Positions 6,648 to 13,622 of a stretch of 16,724 nucleotides of DNA are shown one piece after another (the first letter of the stretch is position 1; each line of letters starts with the position of its first letter). This DNA comes from an uncultured Collinsella sp. (GTDB lineage: Bacteria > Actinomycetota > Coriobacteriia > Coriobacteriales > Coriobacteriaceae), in the NCBI GenBank assembly GCA_902476475.1, contig CABSDO010000042.1:1-16724 (forward strand). Direction: 5' to 3'. The notes under the pieces were generated by a model. That model made no database searches, was not told where the DNA came from, and worked only from the letters and a program-made list of their open reading frames with translations. Made by a program: the position numbers and the translations under genes.

Positions 6648-8075
6648 TTATCGCTTGTTCCTTTTAAGAGCCGTTGTAATGGACACTTCGTGTCTATGAA
6701 GCTCAAAGCGAAGTATTTTCTGATTAAGTCGATCAAAGGCAATTCGTTTTGAGTTGTCGCATGCTGTTCGCTTGTAATCAGGGCTAATTACTCCTTTGCA
6801 ATCTGCGCTTTTAATGCATTGAGTGCACAGCTGAAATGCCCAACATTTTTTACATGAATCGCTGGTCAGCTTTGAAACATTGATCATCTTTTCAATTTGA
6901 CCTAAATCAAATCCTGAATCCAATGTACCGATATACATGTCCTTGGTTGTTTCGCTGACCCTTTCGCAAGGAAGAAGCGCTCCTGCTGTTGTCACAAATA
7001 GACGCGTAACTCCTGGCTCGCATGGACCACCGGGTATAGCTTTTGTTGGGATGTTCGAAGGTGCAAATCGCTTAATGTTTTGGTTGATGCTTGCAAGCGT
7101 ATATGAAGCGAGCCTATCGCTGCGGTTTCCTTTTTCGATCTTGCGCTCGTCCATAATTCTTGCTTTAAATAAGGCGTAATTCAGTTGACTTGAGAACTTG
7201 TCATTGTAGGGGGCGATACGTCCGTTGCGTTCCAAGTAGTTGAATTGAACATCGCAAGCCTCGATATCCTTATCATTTATAAAGGAAGAGACTGTTTTAT
7301 AGATGTTGTTCGTGTCGACTACGGCATTAAAATGAATATATTTGTTGCGTTCAGGATGGTTGTCTAAAATCATATGAACATTGTCTATAACTGCTTGGTA
7401 TGAGGACTCACCATTAGCGTAATGCCTAGACTTATCATGGATTTGCTGCGGCCCGTCAAGACTGATTAGCAAATAGAATTCATGCCCAGAATCGAAGAAG
7501 AATTTAACCATATCTTCAGATAAAAGAGAGCAATTGGTTGTAATTCGAAATGAGATGTGTTTTCCTTCAAATACCTGTTCTGCATATTGAGTAATTAGCT
7601 TAATTTCACTAAATCGAAGGAGAGGTTCTCCTCCATAAAATGCTACGACCGGGTTTGGGTTGTCAATCGAGTGCATCTTAAAGAATTCGATTGCATGTTT
7701 GGCCGTCGAAACAGACATAGAGTTATGACTGTGGGTTCTGTTGTATAAGGAGTTTTCGGAATAGATACAGTAATCACATCGGAAGTTGCAAGATTGAGTC
7801 AGCTGAAGGGTTATCATCCGTAAATTTCTTTCCAGCTTAACTCTCAAAAGGTCAATTGATGGATAAGCGACATCCTGCAATGGCGAATCGCAGCAGTAGC
7901 CACATGATTGTAGTAACTGGAATTCTTGGTCTGATTTATAGGAGTCGGGGCAAACTTCGCCTGCTTGGACTTCTGAGATGTAATTGAAGAGATCTTTGCT
8001 TACTGCAAGTATCTCGTTTCGATTGGCATCATAAATATAGTGGCCCAAGAGGGTCTTTATGGGTAGAACTAACAT
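6648..8075 (-). CDS. ccpM: Radical SAM/SPASM Cys-rich peptide maturase, CcpM-like
   Basis: With the start at ATG 8075 the protein has 475 aa. An in-frame ATG at 8093 would add six residues but lacks a ribosome binding site, whereas 8075 has GAGG eight bases upstream. Residues 1-80 form a peptide-recognition-like N-terminal region with four cysteines (42, 58, 61, 62). The radical SAM cluster is C96-x3-C100-x2-C103 (SCNFRCDYC), followed by YGGEPLL (the SAM-binding GGEP), TTNCSLL and LISLDGP. The C-terminal SPASM domain has Cys352, 370, 408, 411, 417, 420, 426 and 439, enough for two auxiliary iron-sulfur clusters. SPASM maturases of this kind form thioether or carbon links on precursor peptides. 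It is the first gene of the operon, and the Cys-rich peptide downstream is the presumed substrate. Distinguishing sactipeptide from ranthipeptide chemistry is not possible from sequence alone. Confidence 0.85.
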   Translation of the reverse strand: MLVLPIKTLLGHYIYDANRNEILAVSKDLFNYISEVQAGEVCPDSYKSDQEFQLLQSCGYCCDSPLQDVAYPSIDLLRVKLERNLRMITLQLTQSCNFRCDYCIYSENSLYNRTHSHNSMSVSTAKHAIEFFKMHSIDNPNPVVAFYGGEPLLRFSEIKLITQYAEQVFEGKHISFRITTNCSLLSEDMVKFFFDSGHEFYLLISLDGPQQIHDKSRHYANGESSYQAVIDNVHMILDNHPERNKYIHFNAVVDTNNIYKTVSSFINDKDIEACDVQFNYLERNGRIAPYNDKFSSQLNYALFKARIMDERKIEKGNRSDRLASYTLASINQNIKRFAPSNIPTKAIPGGPCEPGVTRLFVTTAGALLPCERVSETTKDMYIGTLDSGFDLGQIEKMINVSKLTSDSCKKCWAFQLCTQCIKSADCKGVISPDYKRTACDNSKRIAFDRLNQKILRFELHRHEVSITTALKRNKR

Positions 8076-8093
8076 CTCTACCGCCTCTTTCAT

Positions 8094-8116
8094 TTCACTA
8101 ATGTTATTTTAGTGAA
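8094..8116 (-). promoter_or_regulatory. Leader hairpin directly before the maturase gene
   Basis: TTCACTAA (8094-8101) and TTAGTGAA (8109-8116) form a perfect 8-bp inverted repeat with a seven-base loop, ending one base short of the 8093 ATG and 18 bases before the preferred 8075 start. It lies between the predicted transcription start and the gene. It could be an operator or an mRNA structure that affects translation. Confidence 0.5.
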
Positions 8117-8132
8117 CTAAGATGTTTACTAT

Positions 8133-8161
8133 AAGGTATCCATTTATAAACATATTGTCAA
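8133..8161 (-). promoter_or_regulatory. Candidate promoter of the RiPP operon
   Basis: On the minus strand a perfect -35 TTGACA (8156-8161) is separated by exactly 17 bases from TACCTT (8133-8138), a weak -10. Two copies of ATATGTTT with a 12-base period (8148-8155 and 8160-8167) overlap the -35. The inverted repeat ATGTTTA/TAAACAT (8122-8128, 8147-8153) brackets the -10. Both are possible regulator sites, though AT-rich DNA produces such patterns by chance. No regulator gene is in the island. Confidence 0.5.
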
Positions 8162-8396
8162 ACATATATTGCTAAAACAGAAACAATTTATAGACTGAGT
8201 CGGTCGTATTCTTTGGGCGATTGCTCCTATAATCTAGCCTTCGCTGCTGTCGGGAGGGAAGGTCTAGGACTCCGTTATTATGTTGAAACGCTTTAACACC
8301 TTTGACGTTCTCACGTGTTTTTCGTTTCAAAAGCGTTAGGATGGGACTCATAGCGTGGGGCGTAATGGGTGCCCCGCACACGATGGGAGGCTATCA
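8162..8396 (+). promoter_or_regulatory. Upstream region of fucO with an inverted repeat
   Basis: The divergent space between the RiPP operon and fucO turns from AT-rich to mixed composition here. A TATAAT at 8228-8233 is a possible -10 without a clear -35. AACGCTTT (8287-8294) and AAAGCGTT (8330-8337) are perfect inverted copies 35 bases apart and resemble LacI-family-type half sites, so a looped or paired operator is possible. GGGAGG at 8385-8390 is the fucO ribosome binding site. No gene is supported. Confidence 0.35.
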
Positions 8397-9563
8397 ATGG
8401 CTAATCGTTTCGTTCTCAATACCATCTCTTATCATGGTTCCGGCGCCATCAAGGAGATCCCCGGCGAGCTCCAGCGTCGCGGCTACAAGAAGATCTTCGT
8501 CTGCTCCGACCCCGATCTGGTCAAGTTTGGCGTTACCGCTAAGGTGACCGACGAGCTCGACGCCGCCGGCATCACTTGGAGCCTCTACTCCGAGATCAAG
8601 CCCAACCCCACCATCCAGAACGTCAAGGACGGCGTCGAGGCCTTCAAGGCCGCCGAGGCTGACGCTATCGTGACCATCGGTGGCGGCTCCTCCATGGACA
8701 CCGCTAAGGCCATCGGCATCATCATCAACAACCCCGAGTTTGCCGATGTCCGCAGCCTCGAGGGCGTTGCTCCCACCAAGAACCATGCCGTGTTCACTAT
8801 CGCCGTGCCGACGACCGCCGGTACCGCTGCTAGGGTGATCATCAACTACGTCATCACCGACCCCGAGAAGGTCCGCAAGTTCGTGTGCGTCGACACCAAC
8901 GACGCCCCCGAGGTCGCCGTCGTCGACCCCGACATGATGGCTTCCATGCCTGCCGGCCTTACCGCTTCCACTGGCATGGACGCTCTGACCCACGCCATCG
9001 AGGGCTACACCACCAAGGGCGCCTGGGAGCTTTCCGACATGTTCCACTTTGAGGCCATTAAGCTGATCAGCGAGAACCTGCGCGACTCCGTCGCCGAGGC
9101 CAAGTCCGGCAAGCCCGGCTCCGGCCGCGAGGGCATGGCTCTTGGCCAGTATGTTGCCGGCATGGGCTTCTCCAATGTCGGCCTGGGCATCGACCACGCC
9201 ATGGCTCACACCCTGTCCGCTCACTACGACACCCCGCACGGCGTCGCCTGCGCCATGCTGCTGCCGATCGCCATGGAGTTCAACAAGCCGGTTTGCGCCG
9301 AGCGCCTGGCCAAGGTCGCCGTCGCCATGGGCGTTGACACCACGGGCATGAGCACCGACGAGGCCGCCGATGCCGCCATCGCCGCCGTTAAGCAGCTCTC
9401 CGCCGACGTGAACATCCCGCACGTCTGCGAAGCCATGAAGGCTGACGAGATCGAGGTCCTGGCCAAGGACGCCATGGCCGACGCCTGCTTCCCGGGTAAC
9501 CCGCGCGAGGCGACGCTCGACGACGTCATCGAGCTCTTCAAGAAGATCTGCCCGGCTGCCTAG
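8397..9563 (+). CDS. fucO: Lactaldehyde reductase / 1,2-propanediol oxidoreductase, iron-dependent ADH
   Basis: This 388-aa protein starts at ATG 8397, six bases after GGGAGG; an upstream in-frame ATG at 8355 would include that site and is rejected. It follows E. coli FucO along its length: the MANR start, KAIGIIINNPEFADVRSLEG, NYVITDPEKVRKFVCVD, GMGFSNVGLG and NPREATL. GGGS at 95-98 binds NAD, Asp38 sits at the NAD-selecting position, and the iron ligands are Asp195, His199, His267 and His281. The enzyme reduces L-lactaldehyde to 1,2-propanediol using NADH during fucose or rhamnose fermentation in the cytoplasm. Oddity: the conserved Glu of the PTTAGTAAEV motif is Arg146, encoded by AGG, a codon out of keeping with this GC-rich gene. 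It stands alone, with no fucose genes in view. Other short-chain substrates are possible. Confidence 0.92.
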   Translation: MANRFVLNTISYHGSGAIKEIPGELQRRGYKKIFVCSDPDLVKFGVTAKVTDELDAAGITWSLYSEIKPNPTIQNVKDGVEAFKAAEADAIVTIGGGSSMDTAKAIGIIINNPEFADVRSLEGVAPTKNHAVFTIAVPTTAGTAARVIINYVITDPEKVRKFVCVDTNDAPEVAVVDPDMMASMPAGLTASTGMDALTHAIEGYTTKGAWELSDMFHFEAIKLISENLRDSVAEAKSGKPGSGREGMALGQYVAGMGFSNVGLGIDHAMAHTLSAHYDTPHGVACAMLLPIAMEFNKPVCAERLAKVAVAMGVDTTGMSTDEAADAAIAAVKQLSADVNIPHVCEAMKADEIEVLAKDAMADACFPGNPREATLDDVIELFKKICPAA

Positions 9564-9616
9564 CCTAGTTTGGTGTTCTTTCGCCTGTAGGCGTATGGAC
9601 TTTTGACTTGCCGCTG

Positions 9617-9648
9617 GCCCCGCCGTGCTACGCACGGCGGGGCTTTTT
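9617..9648 (+). terminator. Strong Rho-independent terminator of fucO
   Basis: A perfect 12-bp GC-rich stem (9617-9628 with 9632-9643) with a three-base loop is followed by five T. It lies about 50 bases after the fucO stop. Confidence 0.92.
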
Positions 9649-10167
9649 GTGCTGCGTCGATGCCCCGAGACGGGCAAAACCAAGGCATACTGCCCGCTGC
9701 GGATAGGTGGTGCACTTCCCAGCGTGCATTTTTGGGAGTATTCAGCAAGCTCTTAAAAATGCATAACGTTTTGAATGGCCCGTAGTGGCCCGCAGGCGCC
9801 CATCGACAGCCATTGTGGGCGGGCTATCGATGAGCGGAGGGGGTTGTTACTGAGTTTTTGCTTTGCGACGACCTGCAACACTGCTGTAACCGCGTCGTTT
9901 TGTCGTTCGCGATGGGGCTGTTGGGGCCCACGGTGCTGAATACTCCGTTTTTTGCACGGCCCAAGGTGGGGCACCCTGAGACGAAGCAAAAAGATGCCTC
10001 ATTTCTATGCAGATACCGATAGGATTTATGCAAGATTGGGATTGTAAACCGTGCACGTGCACAAAACCGGTGCGGGGACGTCTGGAGTCGGCTCGGCTCC
10101 TGGGGCATTGCACGTGCAGAACGGTTAAAATCGGGACTCGGTCTTAGTTTTACTTGGAAGGATGCAT
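9649..10167. other. Gene-free region with several inverted repeats
   Basis: About 520 bases with no credible gene on either strand; the open frames here lack ribosome binding sites and protein-like composition. Structures seen: TGCATTTTT/AAAAATGCA (9725-9733, 9755-9763); a near-perfect 11-bp stem (9801-9811, 9822-9832); a bulged stem GGGCC..GTGC/GCACGGCCC (9924-9936, 9954-9962); and two copies of the palindrome TGCACGTGCA at 10052-10061 and 10109-10118. The last pair lies 50-110 bases before the M42 gene and may be operator DNA. GGAAGG at 10156-10161 is that gene's ribosome binding site. The block may be a dispersed intergenic repeat or a structured RNA; I cannot tell which. Confidence 0.5.
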
Positions 10168-11209
10168 ATGACTTCTAATATTGATGCTTCTCTAGAGGAG
10201 ACGCTCTCCTATATCGCAGGACAGCTTAAGACGCTGACTTCTATCGCTTCGCCTACGGGCTATACCCGTGCGGCGACTGATTATCTGATGGAGACGTTGC
10301 GCGATATGGGCTTTGGGCCCGAGCGCTCCAATAAGGGCAATGTGCTCGTTGAGCTTGGTGGTGAGGGTGAGCCGCTCGTGTTGGCGAGCCATGTCGATAC
10401 CCTGGGCGCCATGGTGCGCTCCATTAAGGACAATGGTCGCCTGCGCCCCACGACACTCGGCGGGCATCAGTGGTCTACGGCCGATGGCGAGAACTGCACC
10501 GTTTATACGCGCGATGGCAATGTCTACACGGGTGTGGTCCTCAATACTGAGCCTTCGGCGCACGTGGCCGATGAGCCGGTCAAGACCATCGAGAAGAACA
10601 TGGAAATTCTGCTCGACGAGAATGTTGACAGCAAGGACGATGTGCTCGAGCTGGGTATTCAGACGGGCGACATCATCGCTATGGATCCGCGCACCACGGT
10701 GACGGAGAGCGGCTACATCAAGAGTCGCTTCCTTGACGACAAGCTGTCCGCGTCGATTCTGCTGGGTCTGGCCCGCGCCGTCGCCGAAGGCGAGGTGTCG
10801 CTTTCGCGCAAGGTGTCGCTGCTCTTTACGGTGTACGAGGAGGTCGGCCACGGCGGTGCCTTTGTGCCGGCCGACACGCGCGAGATGATCAGCGTGGACA
10901 TGGGCTGCGTGGGCGACGACCTGGGCTGCACCGAGCGCATGGTGTCGATTTGCGCCAAGGATTCGGGCGGTCCGTACAACTACGACCTGGTGACCACGCT
11001 GTCCAATATCGCGCGCGAGCTTGAGCTCGATTACGCCATCGACGTGTATCCGCATTACGGTTCGGACGTCGAGGCCACGCTCTCTGCCGGCTACGACATT
11101 CGCCATGGCCTGATCGGCCCCGGCGTACGCGAGCCACAACTACGAGCGCAGCCACATCGACGGCGTGCGCAATACCTACGAGCTGGTTCGCGCCTACGTT
11201 CAGCGCTAG
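10168..11209 (+). pseudogene. M42-family metallopeptidase with a C-terminal frameshift
   Basis: The start is ATG 10168, six bases after GGAAGG; the ATG at 10162 abuts that site and is less likely. Residues 1-319 are a normal M42 (glutamyl aminopeptidase/CelM-like) protein: ASHVDTLGA with ligands His75 and Asp77, SRFLDDK with the bridging Asp190 or 191, VYEEVGHGG with Glu224/225, and SVDMG with Asp244. Right after GLIGPG (to about 11124) the reading frame becomes meaningless, running to 11298. The expected ending, YASHNYERSHIDGV and on to AYVQR, is present one frame over and stops at TAG 11207. The shift lies in about 11118-11126, either two bases lost after GGCGT or one C added in the CCCC run. 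It removes the final His ligand. It may be a real mutation or an assembly error. The family are cytosolic dodecameric peptidases trimming N-terminal residues. Confidence 0.85.
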
Positions 11210-11218
11210 GGGAGCAGC

Positions 11219-11252
11219 GGCCTCGGCTGACACAGCAGTACCGACCGAGGCC
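11219..11252 (+). terminator. Possible weak terminator after the M42 gene
   Basis: GGCCTCGG (11219-11226) and CCGAGGCC (11245-11252) form a perfect 8-bp stem with an 18-base loop, starting ten bases after the true M42 stop. Only a pyrimidine-rich stretch (GTCCTCTCT) follows instead of a T-run, so termination is uncertain. Confidence 0.35.
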
Positions 11253-11260
11253 GTCCTCTC

Positions 11261-11331
11261 TAAGTTGCGGTGAAATAGGGACTGTTTGGCGGTTTTAAGC
11301 GCTTAAACAGTCCCTATTTCACCGCAACTTA
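11261..11331. repeat. Large perfect palindromic element, 27-bp arms
   Basis: The left arm (11261-11287) and right arm (11305-11331) are exact reverse complements over 27 bases, with a 17-base loop. The arms contain GTGAAATAGGGACTG and its complement. It lies between the convergent M42 and mnmA genes, 15 bases from the mnmA stop. Length and perfection exceed an ordinary terminator, and no T-run follows on either side. It resembles a REP- or MITE-like intergenic repeat, perhaps co-opted as a bidirectional transcript end. Confidence 0.85.
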
Positions 11332-11345
11332 TGAAGGGGATGGGG

Positions 11346-12446
11346 CTACTTGATGGCGCCGGTTACGGTGCCGCCGCCCAGGACGATGTCGCCGCGATAG
11401 ACTACAACGGCCTGGCCGGGGGCGATGGCTCGTTGCGGCTCGTCAAAAGTTAGCAGCATTTGCCCGTCTTCGTCACGCGTAAGGGTCGCTGCCTGGTCTT
11501 TCTGACGGTAGCGGTACTTGGCACCTACGCGAATGCCGCCGGCGTCGAGTTCCGCCTCCATGCGCTCTGCCGGAGCGCTCCAGATCCAGTCGTTTGCCGT
11601 GAGCGCTGTGGCCGCCAGGTCCTCGGCCTCGCCCAAATGCACGGTGTTGTTGGCGGCATCGACGCCCGTCACATACACGGGATGCGCCATCGCGACGCCC
11701 AGGCCCTTGCGCTGGCCGATGGTGTAGCGCGGCGCGCCGTTGTGGCGCCCGACCACGCTGCCGTCGCGCCACACAATGTCGCCCGGTGCAGCGGGATGTC
11801 CGCAGCGGCGCTCGATATAGCCCGCGTAGTCACCGTCTGGAATAAAGCAGATGTCCTCGCTTTCGGCCTTCTGGGCGTTGGTAAAGCCCTGCTCGGCGGC
11901 TATGCGGCGCACGTCGCGCTCTTTGTCTAGGCCTGCCAGCGGAAAGATCGTGTGTGCCAGGCGCTCCTGCGTAAGCGAATACAAAAAGTAGCTTTGGTCC
12001 TTTTTGGGATCTTCGCCGCGATGGAGCTGCCAGGTGCCGTCTGCCGCCTGGCTTGTTTTGGCGTAATGTCCCGTTGCGATGTAGTCGCAGCCCATGTCCA
12101 GCGCCGCATCGAGCAGCGCGCCAAACTTAATGTGGCGGTTGCAGATAATGCACGGATTGGGCGTCAACCCCTCCTGGTAGGCGTTCACAAAGCGCTCGAT
12201 TACGCTGTGGTCGAAGGTCTGCTGCAGGTCGAGCACATGGTGGGGTATCCCCAGGCGCTCGGCGACGGCCTTTGCATCGGCGATGTCGCGGTCGACCTTA
12301 CTCATGCCCGTGGCGGGGTCGGGTGCGGGGCAGGTGAGTCGCATGGTGGCGCCGACGCATTCGTAGCCCTGGCTTTTGAGCAGGTACGCGGTCACGCTGG
12401 AATCGACGCCGCCGCTCATGGCGACGAGCACGCGCTTGTTGTGCAT
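11346..12446 (-). CDS. mnmA: tRNA-specific 2-thiouridylase MnmA
   Basis: This 366-aa protein starts at ATG 12446, with AAGGAG nine bases upstream; the length is normal for the family. The PP-loop SGGVDSS at residues 11-17 binds ATP. The catalytic cysteines are Cys102 in NPCIICNRHIKFG and Cys200 in SEDICFIPDGDY, which form the persulfide relay. Other conserved blocks are ATGHYAK, KDQSYFLY, YTIGQRKGLG and the C-terminal beta-barrel. MnmA makes 2-thiouridine at wobble position 34 of the Lys, Glu and Gln tRNAs using sulfur passed from a cysteine desulfurase. No desulfurase gene is adjacent, but cysK lies just upstream on the same strand, so both concern sulfur. A terminator-like hairpin and a candidate promoter separate it from cysK. 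Confidence 0.97.
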   Translation of the reverse strand: MHNKRVLVAMSGGVDSSVTAYLLKSQGYECVGATMRLTCPAPDPATGMSKVDRDIADAKAVAERLGIPHHVLDLQQTFDHSVIERFVNAYQEGLTPNPCIICNRHIKFGALLDAALDMGCDYIATGHYAKTSQAADGTWQLHRGEDPKKDQSYFLYSLTQERLAHTIFPLAGLDKERDVRRIAAEQGFTNAQKAESEDICFIPDGDYAGYIERRCGHPAAPGDIVWRDGSVVGRHNGAPRYTIGQRKGLGVAMAHPVYVTGVDAANNTVHLGEAEDLAATALTANDWIWSAPAERMEAELDAGGIRVGAKYRYRQKDQAATLTRDEDGQMLLTFDEPQRAIAPGQAVVVYRGDIVLGGGTVTGAIK

Positions 12447-12473
12447 GGGGAGGTTCTCCTTGGTGGCATGTGG

Positions 12474-12514
12474 CCAAAAAAGAAAAGCGGCGCGGGAGGC
12501 TGGTTCCGCGCCGC
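12474..12514 (-). terminator. Terminator-like hairpin between cysK and mnmA
   Basis: Read on the minus strand, GCGGCGCGG (12506-12514) pairs perfectly with CCGCGCCGC (12487-12495), and the sequence continues TTTTCTTTTTT. This is a good Rho-independent terminator for cysK. It lies immediately downstream of the candidate mnmA -10 box, so it would also sit at the very start of an mnmA transcript. Confidence 0.8.
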
Positions 12515-12518
12515 AGAC

Positions 12519-12524
12519 ATTGTA
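12519..12524 (-). promoter_or_regulatory. Candidate extended -10 promoter of mnmA
   Basis: On the minus strand TTGCTACAAT reads as an extended -10 (TGC then TACAAT), five bases before the terminator-like stem. No good -35 was found, which is acceptable for an extended -10. The predicted start of transcription would fall within or at the edge of the hairpin arm. Confidence 0.45.
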
Positions 12525-12605
12525 GCAAGTTCGGGCGTCATGTGGGACACCCTGTTGGGATGAGCCCAGGCTGCCAGAAGAGAGGGGAGACCGGCGTGCC
12601 TTGGA

Positions 12606-12622
12606 CTCGTTCTAAGAACGAG
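12606..12622. repeat. Short hairpin just after the cysK stop
   Basis: CTCGTTCT (12606-12613) and AGAACGAG (12615-12622) are perfect inverted copies around a single central base, six bases past the cysK stop codon. No T-run follows. It may be an RNA end-protecting structure or a protein site; the function is unknown. Confidence 0.5.
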
Positions 12623-12627
12623 AAGCT

Positions 12628-13566
12628 CTAGTCCTGGAACAGTGCCGTGGACAGGTAGCGCTCGCCGGTGTCGGCAAGCAGGGCCACGATGGTCTTGCCC
12701 TCGTTCTCGGGGCGCTTGGCCAGCTGCAGTGCGGCCCACACGGCGGCACCGGACGAAATGCCCACGAGCACGCCCTCCTTGTGGCCCACGGCGCGGCCGG
12801 TGGCAAAGGCGTCGTCGTTCTCGACGGGGATGATCTCGTCGTAGACCTGGGTGTCGAGGACGTCGGGCACAAAGCCGGCGCCGATGCCCTGGATCTTGTG
12901 TGGGCCGGCCTGGCCCTTGGAGAGCACCGGGGAGGTGGCGGGCTCGACGGCGACGACCTTAATCTCGGGGTTCTGCTCCTTGAGGAACTCGCCCACGCCG
13001 GTCACGGTACCACCGGTGCCAACGCCGGCAACGAAGATGTCGACCTTGCCGTCGGTGTCATCCCAGATCTCGGGGCCGGTCGTGGCCTTGTGAATGGCCG
13101 GGTTCGCGGGGTTCACAAACTGGCCGGCGATGATGCTGTTGGGAGTCTCTTTCTGCAGCTCCTCGGCCTTGGCGATAGCGCCCTTCATGCCCTTGGAGCC
13201 GTCGGTGAGCACGAGCTGCGCACCGTATGCCTGCATCAGCTTGCGGCGCTCGACGGACATGGTTTCGGGCATGGTGATGATCACCTTGTAGCCGCGGGCG
13301 GCTGCCACCGAGGCGATGCCGACGCCGGTGTTGCCGCTCGTGGGCTCGATGATGGTGTAGTCGCCGCCGCGCACGAGCTTGCCTGCCTTCTCGGCCTCGT
13401 CAATCATGTTCTTGGCGACGCGGTCTTTAACGGATCCGGCGGGGTTGAAGTATTCCAGTTTGACGAGCACGCGAGCCTTGAGGTCCTCGTCGGCCTCAAA
13501 GTGGGTGAGCTCCAGAAGCGGGGTGTGGCCGATAAGCTGATCGATGGACGTGTAAACCTTGCTCAT
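12628..13566 (-). CDS. cysK: Cysteine synthase A (O-acetylserine sulfhydrylase)
   Basis: This 312-aa protein starts at ATG 13566, preceded by GGAGG with a six-base spacer. Lys47 in PAGSVKDR forms the Schiff base with pyridoxal phosphate. TSGNTG (76-81) is the substrate loop, GVGTGGT (181-187) holds the cofactor phosphate, HKIQGIGAGF (223-232) closes over the active site, and the SSGAA loop (271-275) contacts the pyridine nitrogen. The enzyme makes L-cysteine from O-acetylserine and sulfide in the cytoplasm. The length fits CysK, and no features of cystathionine beta-synthase are present. It is divergent from an Rrf2-family gene across about 250 bases with a nested inverted repeat and promoters on both strands, a layout typical of a cysteine-responsive CymR-like switch (inference). 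Confidence 0.96.
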   Translation of the reverse strand: MSKVYTSIDQLIGHTPLLELTHFEADEDLKARVLVKLEYFNPAGSVKDRVAKNMIDEAEKAGKLVRGGDYTIIEPTSGNTGVGIASVAAARGYKVIITMPETMSVERRKLMQAYGAQLVLTDGSKGMKGAIAKAEELQKETPNSIIAGQFVNPANPAIHKATTGPEIWDDTDGKVDIFVAGVGTGGTVTGVGEFLKEQNPEIKVVAVEPATSPVLSKGQAGPHKIQGIGAGFVPDVLDTQVYDEIIPVENDDAFATGRAVGHKEGVLVGISSGAAVWAALQLAKRPENEGKTIVALLADTGERYLSTALFQD

Positions 13567-13622
13567 GGTGAACCTCCAAAGTGTTCAAGTTGCTGGTTGC
13601 CGTGTGGTTTTACGGCGTGTCT

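Larger units (their letters stand above)
2880..8160. other. AT-rich RiPP biosynthesis island, probably acquired by transfer
   Basis: From about 2880 to 8160 base composition shifts sharply: codons end mostly in A or T and use TTA, ATA and AAA, and intergenic DNA is nearly all A/T. The flanking ygiQ, DUF1275 and fucO genes are GC-rich with C/G-ending codons. The island contains six genes: an exporter on the plus strand, and on the minus strand maturase, TIGR04066-like protein, carrier-like protein, Cys-rich peptide and LURP-one-like protein. No integrase, transposase, tRNA or convincing flanking direct repeat is visible, so the route of entry is unknown. Related cassettes are best known to me from Clostridium, which fits the composition. 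Boundaries are approximate. Confidence 0.75.

Noticed and set aside
2880..8340. Direct repeats or att sites flanking the AT-rich island
   Set aside because: Only chance-length matches (for example CTATAATNTA) were found; no tRNA or integrase is present.
8172..8381. 69-aa minus-strand frame upstream of the maturase as another precursor
   Set aside because: It starts inside the fucO leader, lacks a ribosome binding site and has no Cys cluster.
8394..9683. 429-aa minus-strand frame over fucO
   Set aside because: Antisense shadow of a GC-rich gene; Gly/Val/Asp/His-rich nonsense composition.
9846..9898. Possible pseudoknot from GTTAC/GTAAC and ACGAC/GTCGT pairs
   Set aside because: Five-base pairs at these distances occur readily by chance; not enough without covariation.
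11125..11298. C-terminal 58 residues of the M42 reading frame as an authentic alternative ending
   Set aside because: Arg/Gln/Pro-rich and out of frame with the conserved ending, which is intact one frame over; it also runs into the palindromic repeat.
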